Source: Ornithodoros turicata (taxonomy: Eukaryota; Arthropoda; Arachnida; Ixodida; Argasidae). From it: a stretch of DNA of 64,000 nucleotides. Location of the stretch: contig NC_088201.1 in assembly GCF_037126465.1 (NCBI RefSeq), positions 86,704,273-86,768,272 on the forward strand, read 5' to 3'. A program made the translations under genes and the position numbers. Below the pieces are notes generated by a model that saw only the letters and a program-made list of their open reading frames with translations, made no database searches and had not been told where the DNA came from. Below are positions 43,601 to 55,000 of the stretch, piece by piece (position 1 is the stretch's first letter; each line of letters starts with the position of its first letter).

Positions 43601-45742
43601 TAATTCCAAGTGTGTCAAATTGTTCCTGGCAGAATCAGAAAACCGGTTGTCTCCATTGCCTATGTTATTTACTATGAATTTTTAGCATGATTGGTGGACC
43701 ACCCTGTGTATTCATATATAACATGTTCTTTCCCCCCAAGCTTACCAAATTCTCATAGAAAAACTTGACGGTTACCTGACTGCAGTTCTCACATCTGAGT
43801 TTCACTTGTGCAAGCATTTTCTGACCATAAATAAGCTAACGAAGAATAAGAAATGAACTGTCTATGTAATGGACTAGGATGACATTTTTGGGAAAAGAGA
43901 AATGGCAGAATTGTGGGCAGTCGACTTTGATGCCAGTTAGCAATTCAGCCTCAGAATTTCTGGCCGATATTATATACGTAATGGAGTCCACACATTTGTT
44001 TTTTTCTTAGGGGGTCGAGCCCCGCCCACAGTATGTTAGGCGTAGAATGACCCGCCTCGATTTGGAAATTTGTGAACAGTTTTTGAGAAACGTTGGCTCT
44101 TCATAAATGAAGCCTTTTATGTAATGAGTGTAATTGCGGTTGCAGGGTATTTCATACAAGTTGCCCTCTGCGCCGTAAAACACGGGTATGAACACTGTGT
44201 CTAGGTAGCCTTCATAAAATTTGTATAAGAACCATGCATATTGTAATTGTGAAATGTCAGAACGTAGCCGCCTGAAATTTGACTTGCTTACTGTCTTCTC
44301 CAAAATATCTAAAAATACAGTAAATGTCCTGTATTTTAAAAATTAAAATTTAAAAAATTGAAAAAAAATTGAAAGTAAAATATCGTAATGGCAACAGTAA
44401 TGGCAGTTTTCGAGTTTGGTAAGTTTTCGAGATCGTGTCGTGTTGTCCCTCCTCTGTCCCTTTCTCGGGTTCCAATTTTTCACTAAAAATATCGTCTTTA
44501 GTTACCTCCAAACATAGCATATGTATTATACACACTGTAATCTCTTTTCACTGTTTCTCAGATCCGGAACGAGTTCAAGAAACTGACTGGTGTTGATGCA
44601 GACGCTGCAGTACTGCAGGTCATACAGACTTGCGGTCATAAAGTGTTGGATATTGCTTCCAAGAAAAGGACTTTGAAGGATGAAGTCAAGCGTATGCAGG
44701 AGCACATTAAGAAACTGAAAGGGGACGAGCAAAAATGTATGTATGATATAATGGCCCTTTACAACAATTCTAATTGGCATAAACAAAATGTAGCAGTCCA
44801 TGAGCTGTGTAGCGATTTTGCTTTTTGGGGCTATCTGCATCTCATGGAAGCAGATTAAAATTACTTAGATGACTCTGTTTTTCCCACATAGACTGCTTTG
44901 CCGTTGCTGTGCTGCAGTGCTTGCCAGGTCTAGTGAAGGAACTTTGGAACCGGTGGCTTATGTAGCTGGTGTGTAGACTTAAAGCAGATGATTACATCTT
45001 ACTCGTGTCTGTGTGTATGCACGCTTTTTTTTTTAGATTGTTGGGCTGAGATTTCAGGAGCATTCAGACCCGTAAATCCCTGCTCAACTTTCTCATTACA
45101 GTAATAAATAAATCCCCCAGAAACTCAGTTGGGTTTGTTTGACTTATGGGGCCTTGTAGCTTTCGAATTAGTGAGCACATGAACAGGAAATAATATCTGC
45201 ACTGCATCAGCACGTTGGTTTGAGATAGGCAGGTATTTCCACTTATCCTAGTTTGAATTGGAGTCACCTTGCTGGGATTTTTTCTTTCACCAAAATGTAT
45301 TTCAAGTGCTGAGCTATATTCACAGTGATGAATATGCAAATGTCATATTTTAGTTACGTATAATGTTTGAAGAAGTATGCTTACAGAAAAATAAAGCATT
45401 TAAATATATGTACCTTGATATAGTTGCTAATGGAAATATGTGTTTGTCTCTACATCACAGGACCCAAATGAAAAGGACTACAGCTATCCTACGGTGACTT
45501 ACACAGGGGAGGATCCTGTTTCTAGCAGCAGCTTCTCTGTTAGTGTGGAAGGACTATCTCTCGATGTCGTAGATGCAACATCAGCAGTGTCATTGCAAAT
45601 GAGCATGTATTGGGTCTTTAACATGAAATATGCCACACCTTTGCAGCAAACACTTGCTTTTCTTGAACATATGATGGGGATTAATCATACCCGCTTGAAC
45701 ACCCTTTCTCTGAGAGCAGCAACTGCGTTGTGTGCATCATAA
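40699..45742 (+). CDS. Spliced accessory protein of the 9.65 kb element (PB1-like, SAMD3-like group)
   Basis: Exons inferred from splice sites and phase: 40699-40856 (ATG 40707, MEGDTIVCLASYG...), 41149-41312 (LDQDLNKYVDMDEDTVL), 41403-41585 (TPFDITEALKGVKRG), 41779 to about 41867 (QLVRRHPQLRDLS), an unresolved junction, about 42700-42849 (KNVRKAMSGVPEVDA), 42965-43186 (EDETTINGHLSLMVKEMKKH, RRNWIDSG, VIEKYPALKTD), 44562-44736 (IRNEFKKLTGVDAD plus a coiled coil), about 44892-44950 (AVLQCLPGLVKE) and 45461-45742 (SVEGLSLDV, YWVFNMKYA, stop). The N-terminus looks like a PB1/ubiquitin-like fold. The central and C-terminal blocks match the group often named SAMD3-like in animal genomes. A polyadenylation hexamer lies at 45834-45839. 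Several internal donors are unclear, and its role in transposition is unknown. Confidence 0.65.
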
Positions 45743-45884
45743 GCATCTGCATCGCCAAAATGATTTCTTGTTCAAACCTACCACGGAGGTGATGTATGCT
45801 TTCGCGGACACTCCTCGCGGACATTCCTCATTTAATAAATTCAGTTATCACCTCATTTGCATTCTTTCACTCTCAGCATGCATG

Positions 45885-46147
45885 CACAACCTTGAGGGGT
45901 GAAGGTTCCCCTTCCAAGGGGTTACCACATACCCCTGAAGGAGTACTGTTATACTCGCAGAGTGTATTCCGCACACCCAACCTGCTGACTAAGGTACCCC
46001 CTTTAGGGAGTTACTGTACCCTACGTCAGGGGAGTAATAGCATGCCATTGTTAGGGGTGTACCTGTACACCCCAAAAGGGAGTTGTATATGTGACAAGCG
46101 TTTACTCCCCAAAAAGGTGTAAGGACAAACCCTTTTTTCTTAGAGTG
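45885..46147. repeat. Right terminal region of the 9.65 kb element
   Basis: Reads ccttgaggggtgaagg, accccctttagggag, caggggagtaatag, acaccccaaaagggagtt, atgtgacaagcgtttactcc and ends in the TIR cccttttttcttagagtg. Repeats of gggagta/tactccc mirror the left end, and the block around 46075-46095 matches the MITE at 9678-9966. Confidence 0.8.
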
Positions 46148-46149
46148 TA

Positions 46150-48060
46150 TCATACCATTTCAGCATTCGTGTTTCTCGTCGTTCTGGAGAAAATCGCCAA
46201 ATGGTAGACGCCATATCACGAGCATGCGTTAGAGTGTACATACGAAACATCACGCGTGGAGAACCAAAGTAATCTTTTGGCATGTTAAATTTTAAGGACG
46301 GTTCTTGTAACCGCACGCCGGCGTTACGAAGCCTCCCCTCTCCCTGTTTAGAGGAACAAAAAAAAAAAAGGAAGAATTAGACACTAGCCGGTGCATCACC
46401 ACCGACGCTCTATGGGAATCCCCATACATTTTTCAACTCTCGTAGCGCCGTGAAAATTTGGTTGATCTCCCTGCAACTGCTTTTAAATGGAAAAGCATGC
46501 TTAGATCTAGTGCATGATCGAAGCAGATTTTGCGTTTTAGACTAAGAAATTCTTATATCGTGGTCGAAAGGTTTGGGAAAAGCTATATTTCGAGGTTCCG
46601 CTCGCTTACAAAATAGAGCCGCCCAAAATCGAAAATCTGGCACTAGAAAAACATATCAAGAACCAATACCAACAAAAAGATTTCATCTATGTTAAGCCGT
46701 TGACTCGGCAGACGAGTTTTTGTCAGGTATGGTCATCCGTCGAGTACGTCCCTTCAGAATGGGAAGCGCAGTGCTGCCATCTATCATCGAGTGTGTCGTC
46801 ACAAGCAACAACAATTTGACCGCTGGAAATGATATACCGCTGGACGTGGCCGGAAGACGACGAGGCCGACTTTGACCATGAAGCGGGAGCACGAGCACGG
46901 GCAGCGAAGCCCAGCCCCAAATTTTGTTTATTGTTTGTTCAACGATGCTCATTTTCTCGGGAAACAGTAGAAGAAACTTATTTGTCTTGGAATTTCCAGT
47001 CGCAGCCACAGAAATGTGGAAGGATCATGCTTGTAAAAAAAATAGTGGCGCTGGATAGGTTATACAGTGAAATCTTTTCTTTTACACTGGATGCCGGAAA
47101 CCTGGCAGCGCTTTTAGCACTCATCCAGTAGGGTGTCAACGGGAAGGGGGGTCTACTGTTTCATGGGACAACTTTACAATAGTTATTTGAACCGCACTGG
47201 GTATCCCCTCGTCCCATGACGTGGTTAGGAGCGCGGATCAAGTACCCTAGACTCTAAGCATTTGGAATTTCTGGCGGCGGATGGAGCTGGTTGGTGCAGA
47301 TTTCAGACACGCCCATATCGTTTAGTGTACAATAAGGTACAGCAGACAATTTGATGGGCAAGTGTGCAAATATGCTTCGGCTGAGAAAAGTTATTCAGGA
47401 TCGAAGTTGAATCAGAATGGAAGCTGAAATGGAATCGGAGCACTTGGGACCCAGGTCGAAGTAGGGTAAATAAATGGATAGAAATGTTGGCTCCCTCAGA
47501 TTGGGAAATGAATATCAGCGTTACGACGTCATGAGCGAGCACTGGGATGGCAGAAGCGTCAAAAACCGGCGCCACGGGAAACCCACAGTGCCGTCTTCCT
47601 CACACCGTTACACAATGAGGGCGTCAGGGCGGACACTGATGAACGTGAGCATATGATGCCAGTAATACTTTAGTGGTACCTCAGAAAGTTATACATGTGT
47701 AGTTGCTCGCACGATGAAGCAAAGATTACAACACCTTGATGCTCACATGCGGATCAGTAGCTTCAAGGCGCTCGGAATCTATCACCCATTCAGTTGTGCA
47801 CTTGCGGACATGGAAGTCGTTTCTGAACGCAGAAAAGGACTGCGCAGTGAATTAACACTGCAGTGCAAACTGTGCACACTAAAGGGTGCCGTGTATGGTG
47901 ACCGAAATATTCGCAAAATATCAGGACCAACTGGTGGACGGTAGCAAGCGTGCAGGACAGAGTCACGTACCGGAACTGAGGAAGTGCGGTCTGTGGAAGT
48001 GCGCACATGTCTACTGGTACCAGATCCACGGCCAACTCCACGTATAACCAACCGGCAGTA
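46150..48060. other. Region without a firm gene call
   Basis: A frame on the plus strand at about 47714-47944 (HMRISSFKALGIYHPF, SERRKGLRSELTLQCKLC) has a C-X2-C pair and a hydrophobic GLxxxLxLxC pattern that resembles the N-terminal zinc-binding segments of some Mutator-like transposases, but it is isolated and lacks clear splice sites. The rest shows no recognisable motif. Confidence 0.35.
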
Positions 48061-48077
48061 CTGCCTCTTCGTTGTAG

Positions 48078-48240
48078 GTACTGGACGACGCCTTTCGGAA
48101 CGAGAAAAGGGTGGTGTACCTTGCGCGAATTTATAACGACTACCTCCTGCCAGAGCCTGTTGACCCTCGCTATCCTCGAAGCATGCGAATTAGGGCTCCC
48201 GATTACAGAAGGAAGTATGATAAGCCAGAAGAATTGTAAT
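48078..48240 (+). CDS. Possible terminal coding exon, unknown protein
   Basis: After a plausible acceptor (ctcttcgttgtag) the frame reads VLDDAFRNEKRVVYLARIYN, then LPEPVDPRYPRSMRIRAP and ends KYDKPEEL before a TAA at 48238-48240. The composition (charged, aromatic, proline-bearing, no low complexity) looks like real protein, about 53 residues. I do not recognise the family. No upstream exon can be linked to it with confidence. Confidence 0.35.
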
Positions 48241-49715
48241 CAGTGTACCGTGTATCTTTTGCTAATCGAGACAAGCTCATGTGATGTCGGCAGCCTCGAC
48301 GAGGACGAGAAATGAAGCTAGAGTGGATTTCTGGAAGTTCCTGCGCGGATAGGCAAGGTGACAATCACAATGACAATTTGTTATGAAATGCTATCACTCC
48401 GAGATACACGAGCTGAAACTCATCTGCAGCCGAATGGGACATCAAAGACCCAGTTCACGGCTTGCTGATCTGTACATGGGCGAAGTCTGGGGCCGTGGTT
48501 AGTGACAACCAGGATGAGCACAACAGACCCGAATTATATACTCGACCAAACTGGAAACCTCCATTCGCACTTTACATTCCAAGCAGCTGTATGGTCCACG
48601 CACACACATTTTTCTCCTCTACCCTGCTTTTCTTCCCTTTTCTTCTTCTCTTTTGCCTTCCTCCTCCTCCTCCACTGATGTCCAATGATGCTATGAAATG
48701 GGAAATGCTATGAAGCCTCTTTGCAGTTTTATTTCATTTCCGTTGACTGTGCAAGTAAATGAAGCGTTTTGCACCACCACGGCGTGGTCTGAAATTTGTA
48801 AACCCAGGGTGACAGGAAATAAAGAAAACAGGTTTCGTTTCGCAATTTCCGAGTAATGTCGGTAGGCTATAACATGTCGACAAAAACTTGTTTCAACCGC
48901 GTCCTCTCCAACTTAGGTTTTTTGTGTTCCGAGAGATTTCGTTTATTATATGCCCAAGCATTGCAGAAATCACACGAAACGACAACAGCACAGCTTCGCC
49001 CGACAACAGCACAGCACGGAACAGCAACAGATCAACGAAGAAGTTCAGGAGACAGCTGGACAGCCTGTGCGCATTCAAAAGCCGCGCCACTAATTGTTCC
49101 GTCTGGCTGAGCGCGATATGCGTGTTTACAGTATTGGACTTGGCATGGGTGAGCACGAGCGGTCATATGTTTGCACAAGATTTCGCTTGACCCGTCGTGC
49201 GCCAAGAGAAAACAAAAATAACACAAAAAGAAGAGGTTACATAAGCGGTACTGCATTTCCAAGCAAGCGCCAAAATGTTGTGAAGCGGTGACGGCGCAAA
49301 CCATTTCGCTCGCTGCGCCATCCCTCGACTGTAGACGACGAAGTGCCGGCTATGATGCACCGCCTTAATGATAGCGTGCACAGCCTTGCATCATATCTGA
49401 ACGTCGACCTGTTTATCTCTTCAGTGCTGCAACCCTGACCGAAGGTCTCGATGTCGCGTTCATGTGCGTCAGTGCTGTCACAGCCTGTGGTTCCTCGAGG
49501 AAAAATAGGAACGTTCCTCTCAGCGCAGCTTGAGCGCTCATATTCGGTTTCTGGATACCATAGGAAGCAGGAAGTAAGCGGTAATTCGAAGCACGCTCTT
49601 TTTTTAGGAATTTTTACCAAGTGGAAAGGCTTTCACTAAGAAACGGCGAGGGACCTGTCGGCTCGGTTTGCCTGAAAATCCTCTAATTAAAAAGTTAATT
49701 AACGATTTTTACGTT
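48241..49715. other. Region without a recognised gene
   Basis: Several short overlapping frames on both strands carry no known motif. A (cct)n-like pyrimidine tract is at about 48605-48670. Confidence 0.4.
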
Positions 49716-49719
49716 GATG

Positions 49720-49785
49720 ATGATTCGGGTTTTTATGGCGCACGGACAACTAAGGTCATAGTGCGCCAAATCTTACGATTTTTTT
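49720..49785 (-). mobile_element. 3'-end stub of an I-clade LINE
   Basis: On the minus strand: GGCGCACTATGACCTTAGTTGTCCGTGCGCC followed by ataaaaacccgaatcatcatc. This matches the hairpin and (atc)n tail of the LINE copies at 5263-18042, with no coding part left. Such heavily 5'-truncated copies are usual for LINEs. Confidence 0.7.
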
Positions 49786-50867
49786 TTACGTAATTACTCG
49801 TTCGACGGTTGAGCAACAGATGGCAAAGAACGTCCGCCGGCCAAGAGATCTCACATGTGTAAAGACTCTGTATAACATTTGTGTACATACTATCTTCACT
49901 TTGTCTCTATCACTTCTGTACAAATTTTGTATATCACAAGTACAAAAGTGTTTGTATACAGCTTGTGTTCACTTTTTTTTTTGCTATACACATAGAGTTG
50001 ATATACAAGTATATAGAAGTCTATAGCTACTATATACCTGGGATGTAACCTATTTTCATAAGGGAAGGTGAGAAGCTTTCAGAGCAATGCATAACTGGTG
50101 AGACGACCTTGAGATGATTTCTACGAGCAAGACCAGACTGAAATGTGAGATAGTTGAGGCCGACGAAATCGATACGCTAGGAGGGCGGTGTGTCAGCACC
50201 CATCTAATACACCTACCGCAAAGCAGGTAAATTTCCTGAGGCATTCGCAGGCCTCTAGACCTTTGACGGATTGGAGTTTTCTTTCATTGTATTGTATGTA
50301 CTTCTTTGTTGTCGTGTATGTACTCCGTGTTCCTCCCTGTGCTCCTGTTTGAATCCGCGCTTGCCGTCAGTTGCCTAAGATGGTTACCTCGGCCTCCTGG
50401 GGTCAGTTTCACTGGCGAAGGTATAGCAGACGTGACGAGATGTTGCCGCTCCCAAGTTCGTGGGAAATGAGACCGGAAGAAGAGTTTTGGGGGATCTGTA
50501 GGTCGCAATGCGAACAGTAGGAGCAGCTGTTCGGATCGTGCAACAAAGTCGTCAAGTGCACCAAGTACATCCAAATCTTGCGTCGGGCCCACTCTTGGTT
50601 TGCCCTTGGTTTGCAGTACGGTACGACTTGACTATTAATGTCCACACCTGTGGAAAAAGCAACTCGCATGGTTTGTCAGCCCGGATACAGCATGACAGAT
50701 ACGCGGCAACCTTGGTGTTTTTGCAGCTAAATGTGACTGGTAAAGCAATACTAGTGCTTTTTTCAACTACTAAGGAAGGCGAATATCATTGCTTGAAGCA
50801 ACCTCTTTCTTTACTTATGTTTTGTAGAGAACAGTAACAATGCTCGCATATCTCATGATGTACACAC

Positions 50868-51928
50868 AGTGTTTTACCCGTTACCGAAATATAGTATCGC
50901 GTTACCGATACTCGTTACTTCAGTAAAAAGTATCGAAATGCCGATATCGATACTTCTTTTTTAAAGTAACTGTGGAAGACATGACAGGAGAGTGGGAGGG
51001 GATGAGCTGTTTACTGGTGAAGAGAAAAGATGGGAAAAGACTGAGAATATGGGATCGCGTCAGACGGGACCGGAACGTCGTCGTCTTCGTTCTTGTCTTC
51101 AACAGTAACGAAGTACCACTACCGTCACTAAAAAAAAAAAAATAGTCGCGCGAGACTTTGCCCGATACTTTTGTTGAAAATACGAAGTTGATGCAATATA
51201 GACATCTCGCTTACGTAAATACCCCATTTGTATAATAGCAAATTGCTAGAAGACAGTGTTGCAGTAAAAGGACAGCATATTTATTATGTAGTTCGAACAC
51301 TTTGCTTGACTTTTATCAATAGCTCTCAAAGTCTTCTTCTGCCATCCAAGCCAGGCCGTGGTCTCTCCGGCAGCTAACAGAGGCCGTATGACAATTATGT
51401 TAGTGTCATGCCCACACATACCGTGGAGTCCAATGACCAAGGAAACCTACACGAAGTTAAAACACCACAGTACATATGTGAGCGTGACTCAGTGCGACAC
51501 GGCAGCTTAGCATTGGAATCCAGAGCGCACTGTACAGGACTTGACCTCTCTTCGTTGACCTCAACTCCTTTGTTGAGCGCAGCCAGGCCCTCCAGTTCGC
51601 CAGGCCAGGCGCCTCCAGGTTCGAAGAAAAAAAGTGAACATGCGTTTGGTATAATTCCCGTTACGGAGCACGTAGGCGTGTCCAGAGGCTTCTTTTGGAG
51701 CGCTAGGCGGACCAGTGACAATGAGTAAGAGTCTGAAATATGGTCGGTGAGGAAACGGTGGAGCACTAAAAAGGTATCGGTATCGGTTACGATACGGAGA
51801 TCGCATTACTGCAAATTTGTAACGGAAATACTTTTCCGATACCGATTCGAAAAAGTATCGCGATCCGCACTCCGATACCGAAAAAGGTGTCGATTACTGT
51901 AACGGCGTTACTGTAACGGCGTCTACAC
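50868..51928. mobile_element. 1.06 kb foldback element with GTATCG/CGATAC repeats
   Basis: The left 50868-50970 reads cagtgttttacccgttaccg, with repeated cgttaccgatac and tatcgaaatgccgatatcga. The right 51765-51928 carries ggtatcggtatcggttac, ttccgataccgattcg and gtaacggcgttactgtaacg. The two ends are inverted relatives with reiterated CGATAC/GTATCG and GTTAC/GTAAC units. No transposase is seen in the middle. The exact termini are approximate. Confidence 0.6.
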
Positions 51929-52042
51929 ATGACAAAAAGGAAGACGAATTTGCTATCTTAGATATCACGAGCGCCACGTTCTCGGTAATATTACGCTACA
52001 GCGGCGGCGTTCTTGTGGGCTGTCCACCTTTCTTCATGAACC

Positions 52043-55000
52043 ATGAGCAGCGAAACGAACACCAGACTACATAGCCTCCAAATGTGGCGAATCGGCCATC
52101 TGGCATGTTTCCTCTGCACCGTCTTGGCTTCTATGGCCGCATTCAAGACGTTCAAGGAGATGGACAACAAGGTACAGAAATACGCGTTCCGCAAGTGCAT
52201 CTTCTACGCGAAGCCTCAAACGTTCCTCAGCAGCAAATCGTCGCCTAGTGGGGGGAAGGCGTGCCTCATCGATCTGACCACCTCCCAATGGGGAAGCCCA
52301 GCCGACTGCAATTTTGTCTCATTCGCTATCCTGGCTTCTTTTGTTTATGCTATCATCGCCCTGTGGTTCTTCGTGCAGTGCTCTCCAGCGAAAAGTGATG
52401 ATGGCGGAAGGTAAGGCGCCAGTGTTGCTGACTGTGTCATGAATGCTAATAGACATCGTTCATGTTTACCAGTGCGCATGCGCGTGGCGCCTGTAATCTA
52501 ATGACCCATGGGAGATTATCTTGGCATTTGAGAGACTTAACAACAATTAACACGTATGAAACATGTTTTATTAGCAGAGAACAGTCATGGCGAATGGTTC
52601 TACCGTCGACTGTCTTGTGCACCTTCATGCTTATCCTGACTTTCGCCATGGCGTGGATAGTCACGGGAGGTCTTTTAACCTTCTTCAACAACCTTCAAGA
52701 TGCACAGAGACATAAGTAAGTTTGCTTGAGCTTTTTTTTTTTTTATCGTCGCTGTTCCCAGAGCTTCTCCAAAGAGAATCGCCCTCGAAATCTGTCCTAA
52801 GAAAACGTGCTCGTGAAAGGAAACACACTATAGGGCACAGCACGATAATGGAATCAGCCATGGACAGAGGTTGTACCTGAACGTGACTTGATCTTTACTA
52901 TTAAAATATTTATAAAGGCGCGCATCACTCTCCAGGCTCTATGGGATACTGTCTACATCTTTAAAATCGCATAGCGCCGCCAGTAATTCCGCAGTTTGCG
53001 CGAACTATGTGTCGGCTGGAAGAGTTCACTTATGACTAGCGCGTAATTAGACTAGCTTTTCGCACAGCGCTCATAATTAAGACTACAACAAGAAGACATC
53101 TGATTCACAAAATAAAGGCACATCAATGCATTTCAGGTCGTTGAGTCTTCGACATTCTACACGATATTCGACATCCATTGTTGATCAACAAAACACGCTA
53201 TGATAGGCTTTCAAGCTAGGTGCAATGTGTAGCATAGTCGAACAACAATGATGTGTTCTAGATTTTCCGTGTCACCGCGGTGACGGCATGTTGGCCGGGC
53301 AACTTGTCGCAAGCGGTAACGCCACTCAGCTGTAAAAACCACGTTAAGTTTCATCCGGTGAACTATAGCAGCTAATGTAAGGCACTCACGCATCAAGTGT
53401 GTAACGCATAACAGAGAAGTAGCATCGCTCTGTCGAACGTGGTTGGACAAACAAGGTTGGAGGATGCACAGCCATGCTAAGAATTGATGGTGTCTGCCTC
53501 CCCCATTCTTTTCGTTCTGGAGTGTGTTTGTGGTGTCCAAGGACAGTGTTACAGTGAACAGCGGTACACTTGCGTGCGAACAACAATGGTGAGCCCATTC
53601 ATGAAAGGGAGACATAGGTTCGCATTACTGATCTCGGTTACTGAGGCACGGGGTTTCCGCGTATGGGAGGGATCACGATCACAGCATGGTCATGGTTGCG
53701 TGCAATGTAAATTCTGCACCGGTATGAACAGGTTATAAATGGAGAACTACATGCTGGTTCGAAACGGGGCTGTGGTACAGAGACAGAGAAAAAAGAGACT
53801 GTCAGTGAAGTGCAGCAGCGGTTACACGTCGCTGGCAGGACTTCCAGTCGACTTCCCTACGGGCGTCTTTCGGACGGATAAATCACGCACTCCCCTTCTG
53901 AACATTATCGCCTTCATTGTTCCACAGATACAGGGTGTCCGCAGATAAAGTACACCCATATTGTCTCACGTATCGCTCTGCAGGCTCTCAGAGACGTGTT
54001 CAGCAAAACCGGCCTTTGTGGATCAGCCGGTACCGTGTTCCGCATGCTGATCTCAAGGTTGCGGGTTCGAACCCGGCCAAGGACGCTAGGAAATTGGTGG
54101 CAGCGTACAAGTTCTTTAGACATGACGTCTTCCGCGAGGGTAAATACGGTGTGTCGTGTGCTGAGGTATCGGCGTAAGTAAAAGAACCCTCGAGTAGAGA
54201 AAATTAATCCACAGACCGACCACTGTAGCGTCATTCGTAATCAAAATTGTCTGGCGATGTGAAGCCACGAATTCTTCATTACCGTGTTCACTTTAACTGA
54301 ACTTTAGTTTTAGAAAAAAAAAAGGAATACTTGACATCCGCGGTCGCACACACGATCGCCATAATTTTTCTCAGACCAACAGGGCGAGCGGGTTGCGAGG
54401 ACGCACTCATTTGGTAGCAGACCACGTTAGCGAAATGTATCGCTGGCGCTCCCTCTGCTTCCAAATGATTGCGTCCTCGCGACCCACTGTCGGTCACGTT
54501 CATCCTCAAAATCGTCGTCCGTTACGTAGTCCATGAGGCATGCTGATCTCCGTCTTTGTCGCCCTGTTGGTATACAGGAGGCAGATGTTTTTGGTGTCCG
54601 CATTTTGGTTCTGTGCTGTCAGATAGGAATTACTTATGAAGATTCTAAAAAAATATTGATATTTCGTGATTGTTGTCACAATGGGGTTTATCTCTAATGG
54701 TCTTGAATTACGTAGATGTCGCTGTGCGAGTTTCCTTTCATCCGTTCCTGACGTTAAGTTCAAATGGATATGCCGTTCACGATGTCCGAAACAAAGTATG
54801 GATCATCCTACAGTGTTCCTAATTTCTTGTTTCGTGTTCCTGTAGTGTGTCAGACCTTATTCATTATCGAGAAATCCTAAGCTATGGGCGAAGATGCAAT
54901 AAACAAGACACGACAGAAACCGCTCAAACCAGCAAAAAAAGTTTAATTTGAACAAGGAGCACAGAAATATATGCACGCACTGTGCGAGAGGAACTGTGTG

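Larger units (their letters stand above)
36497..46147. mobile_element. 9.65 kb CACTA-like DNA transposon with two divergent genes
   Basis: The left end cactctaagaaaaaaggg and the right end, in reverse complement, are identical over 18 bp, flanked by TA at 36495-36496 and 46148-46149. Subterminal zones (36510-36640 and 45885-46130) carry repeated gggagta/tactccc blocks, a layout expected for CACTA/EnSpm elements. Inside lie a minus-strand transposase gene with a C2H2 finger (decayed) and a plus-strand spliced gene, sharing a promoter region at about 39780-40380. The MITE at 9678-9966 has matching ends and subterminal sequence. Assignment to CACTA/EnSpm rests on the CAC termini and transposase motifs. 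Confidence 0.8.

Noticed and set aside
44007..44303. 98-codon minus frame in an intron of the accessory gene
   Set aside because: No recognisable motif, no splice context; likely chance.
49237..49620. 127-codon minus frame
   Set aside because: No domain recognised and composition unlike nearby confirmed exons.
53484..53738. Short frame considered as an exon of the TMEM179-family gene
   Set aside because: No membrane segment, wrong phase and no matching splice sites; exon 3 at 56517-56592 fits exactly.
54010..54090. tRNA gene
   Set aside because: Boxes A and B are present but the acceptor stem is not formed and the anticodon arm is poor; a SINE head fits better.
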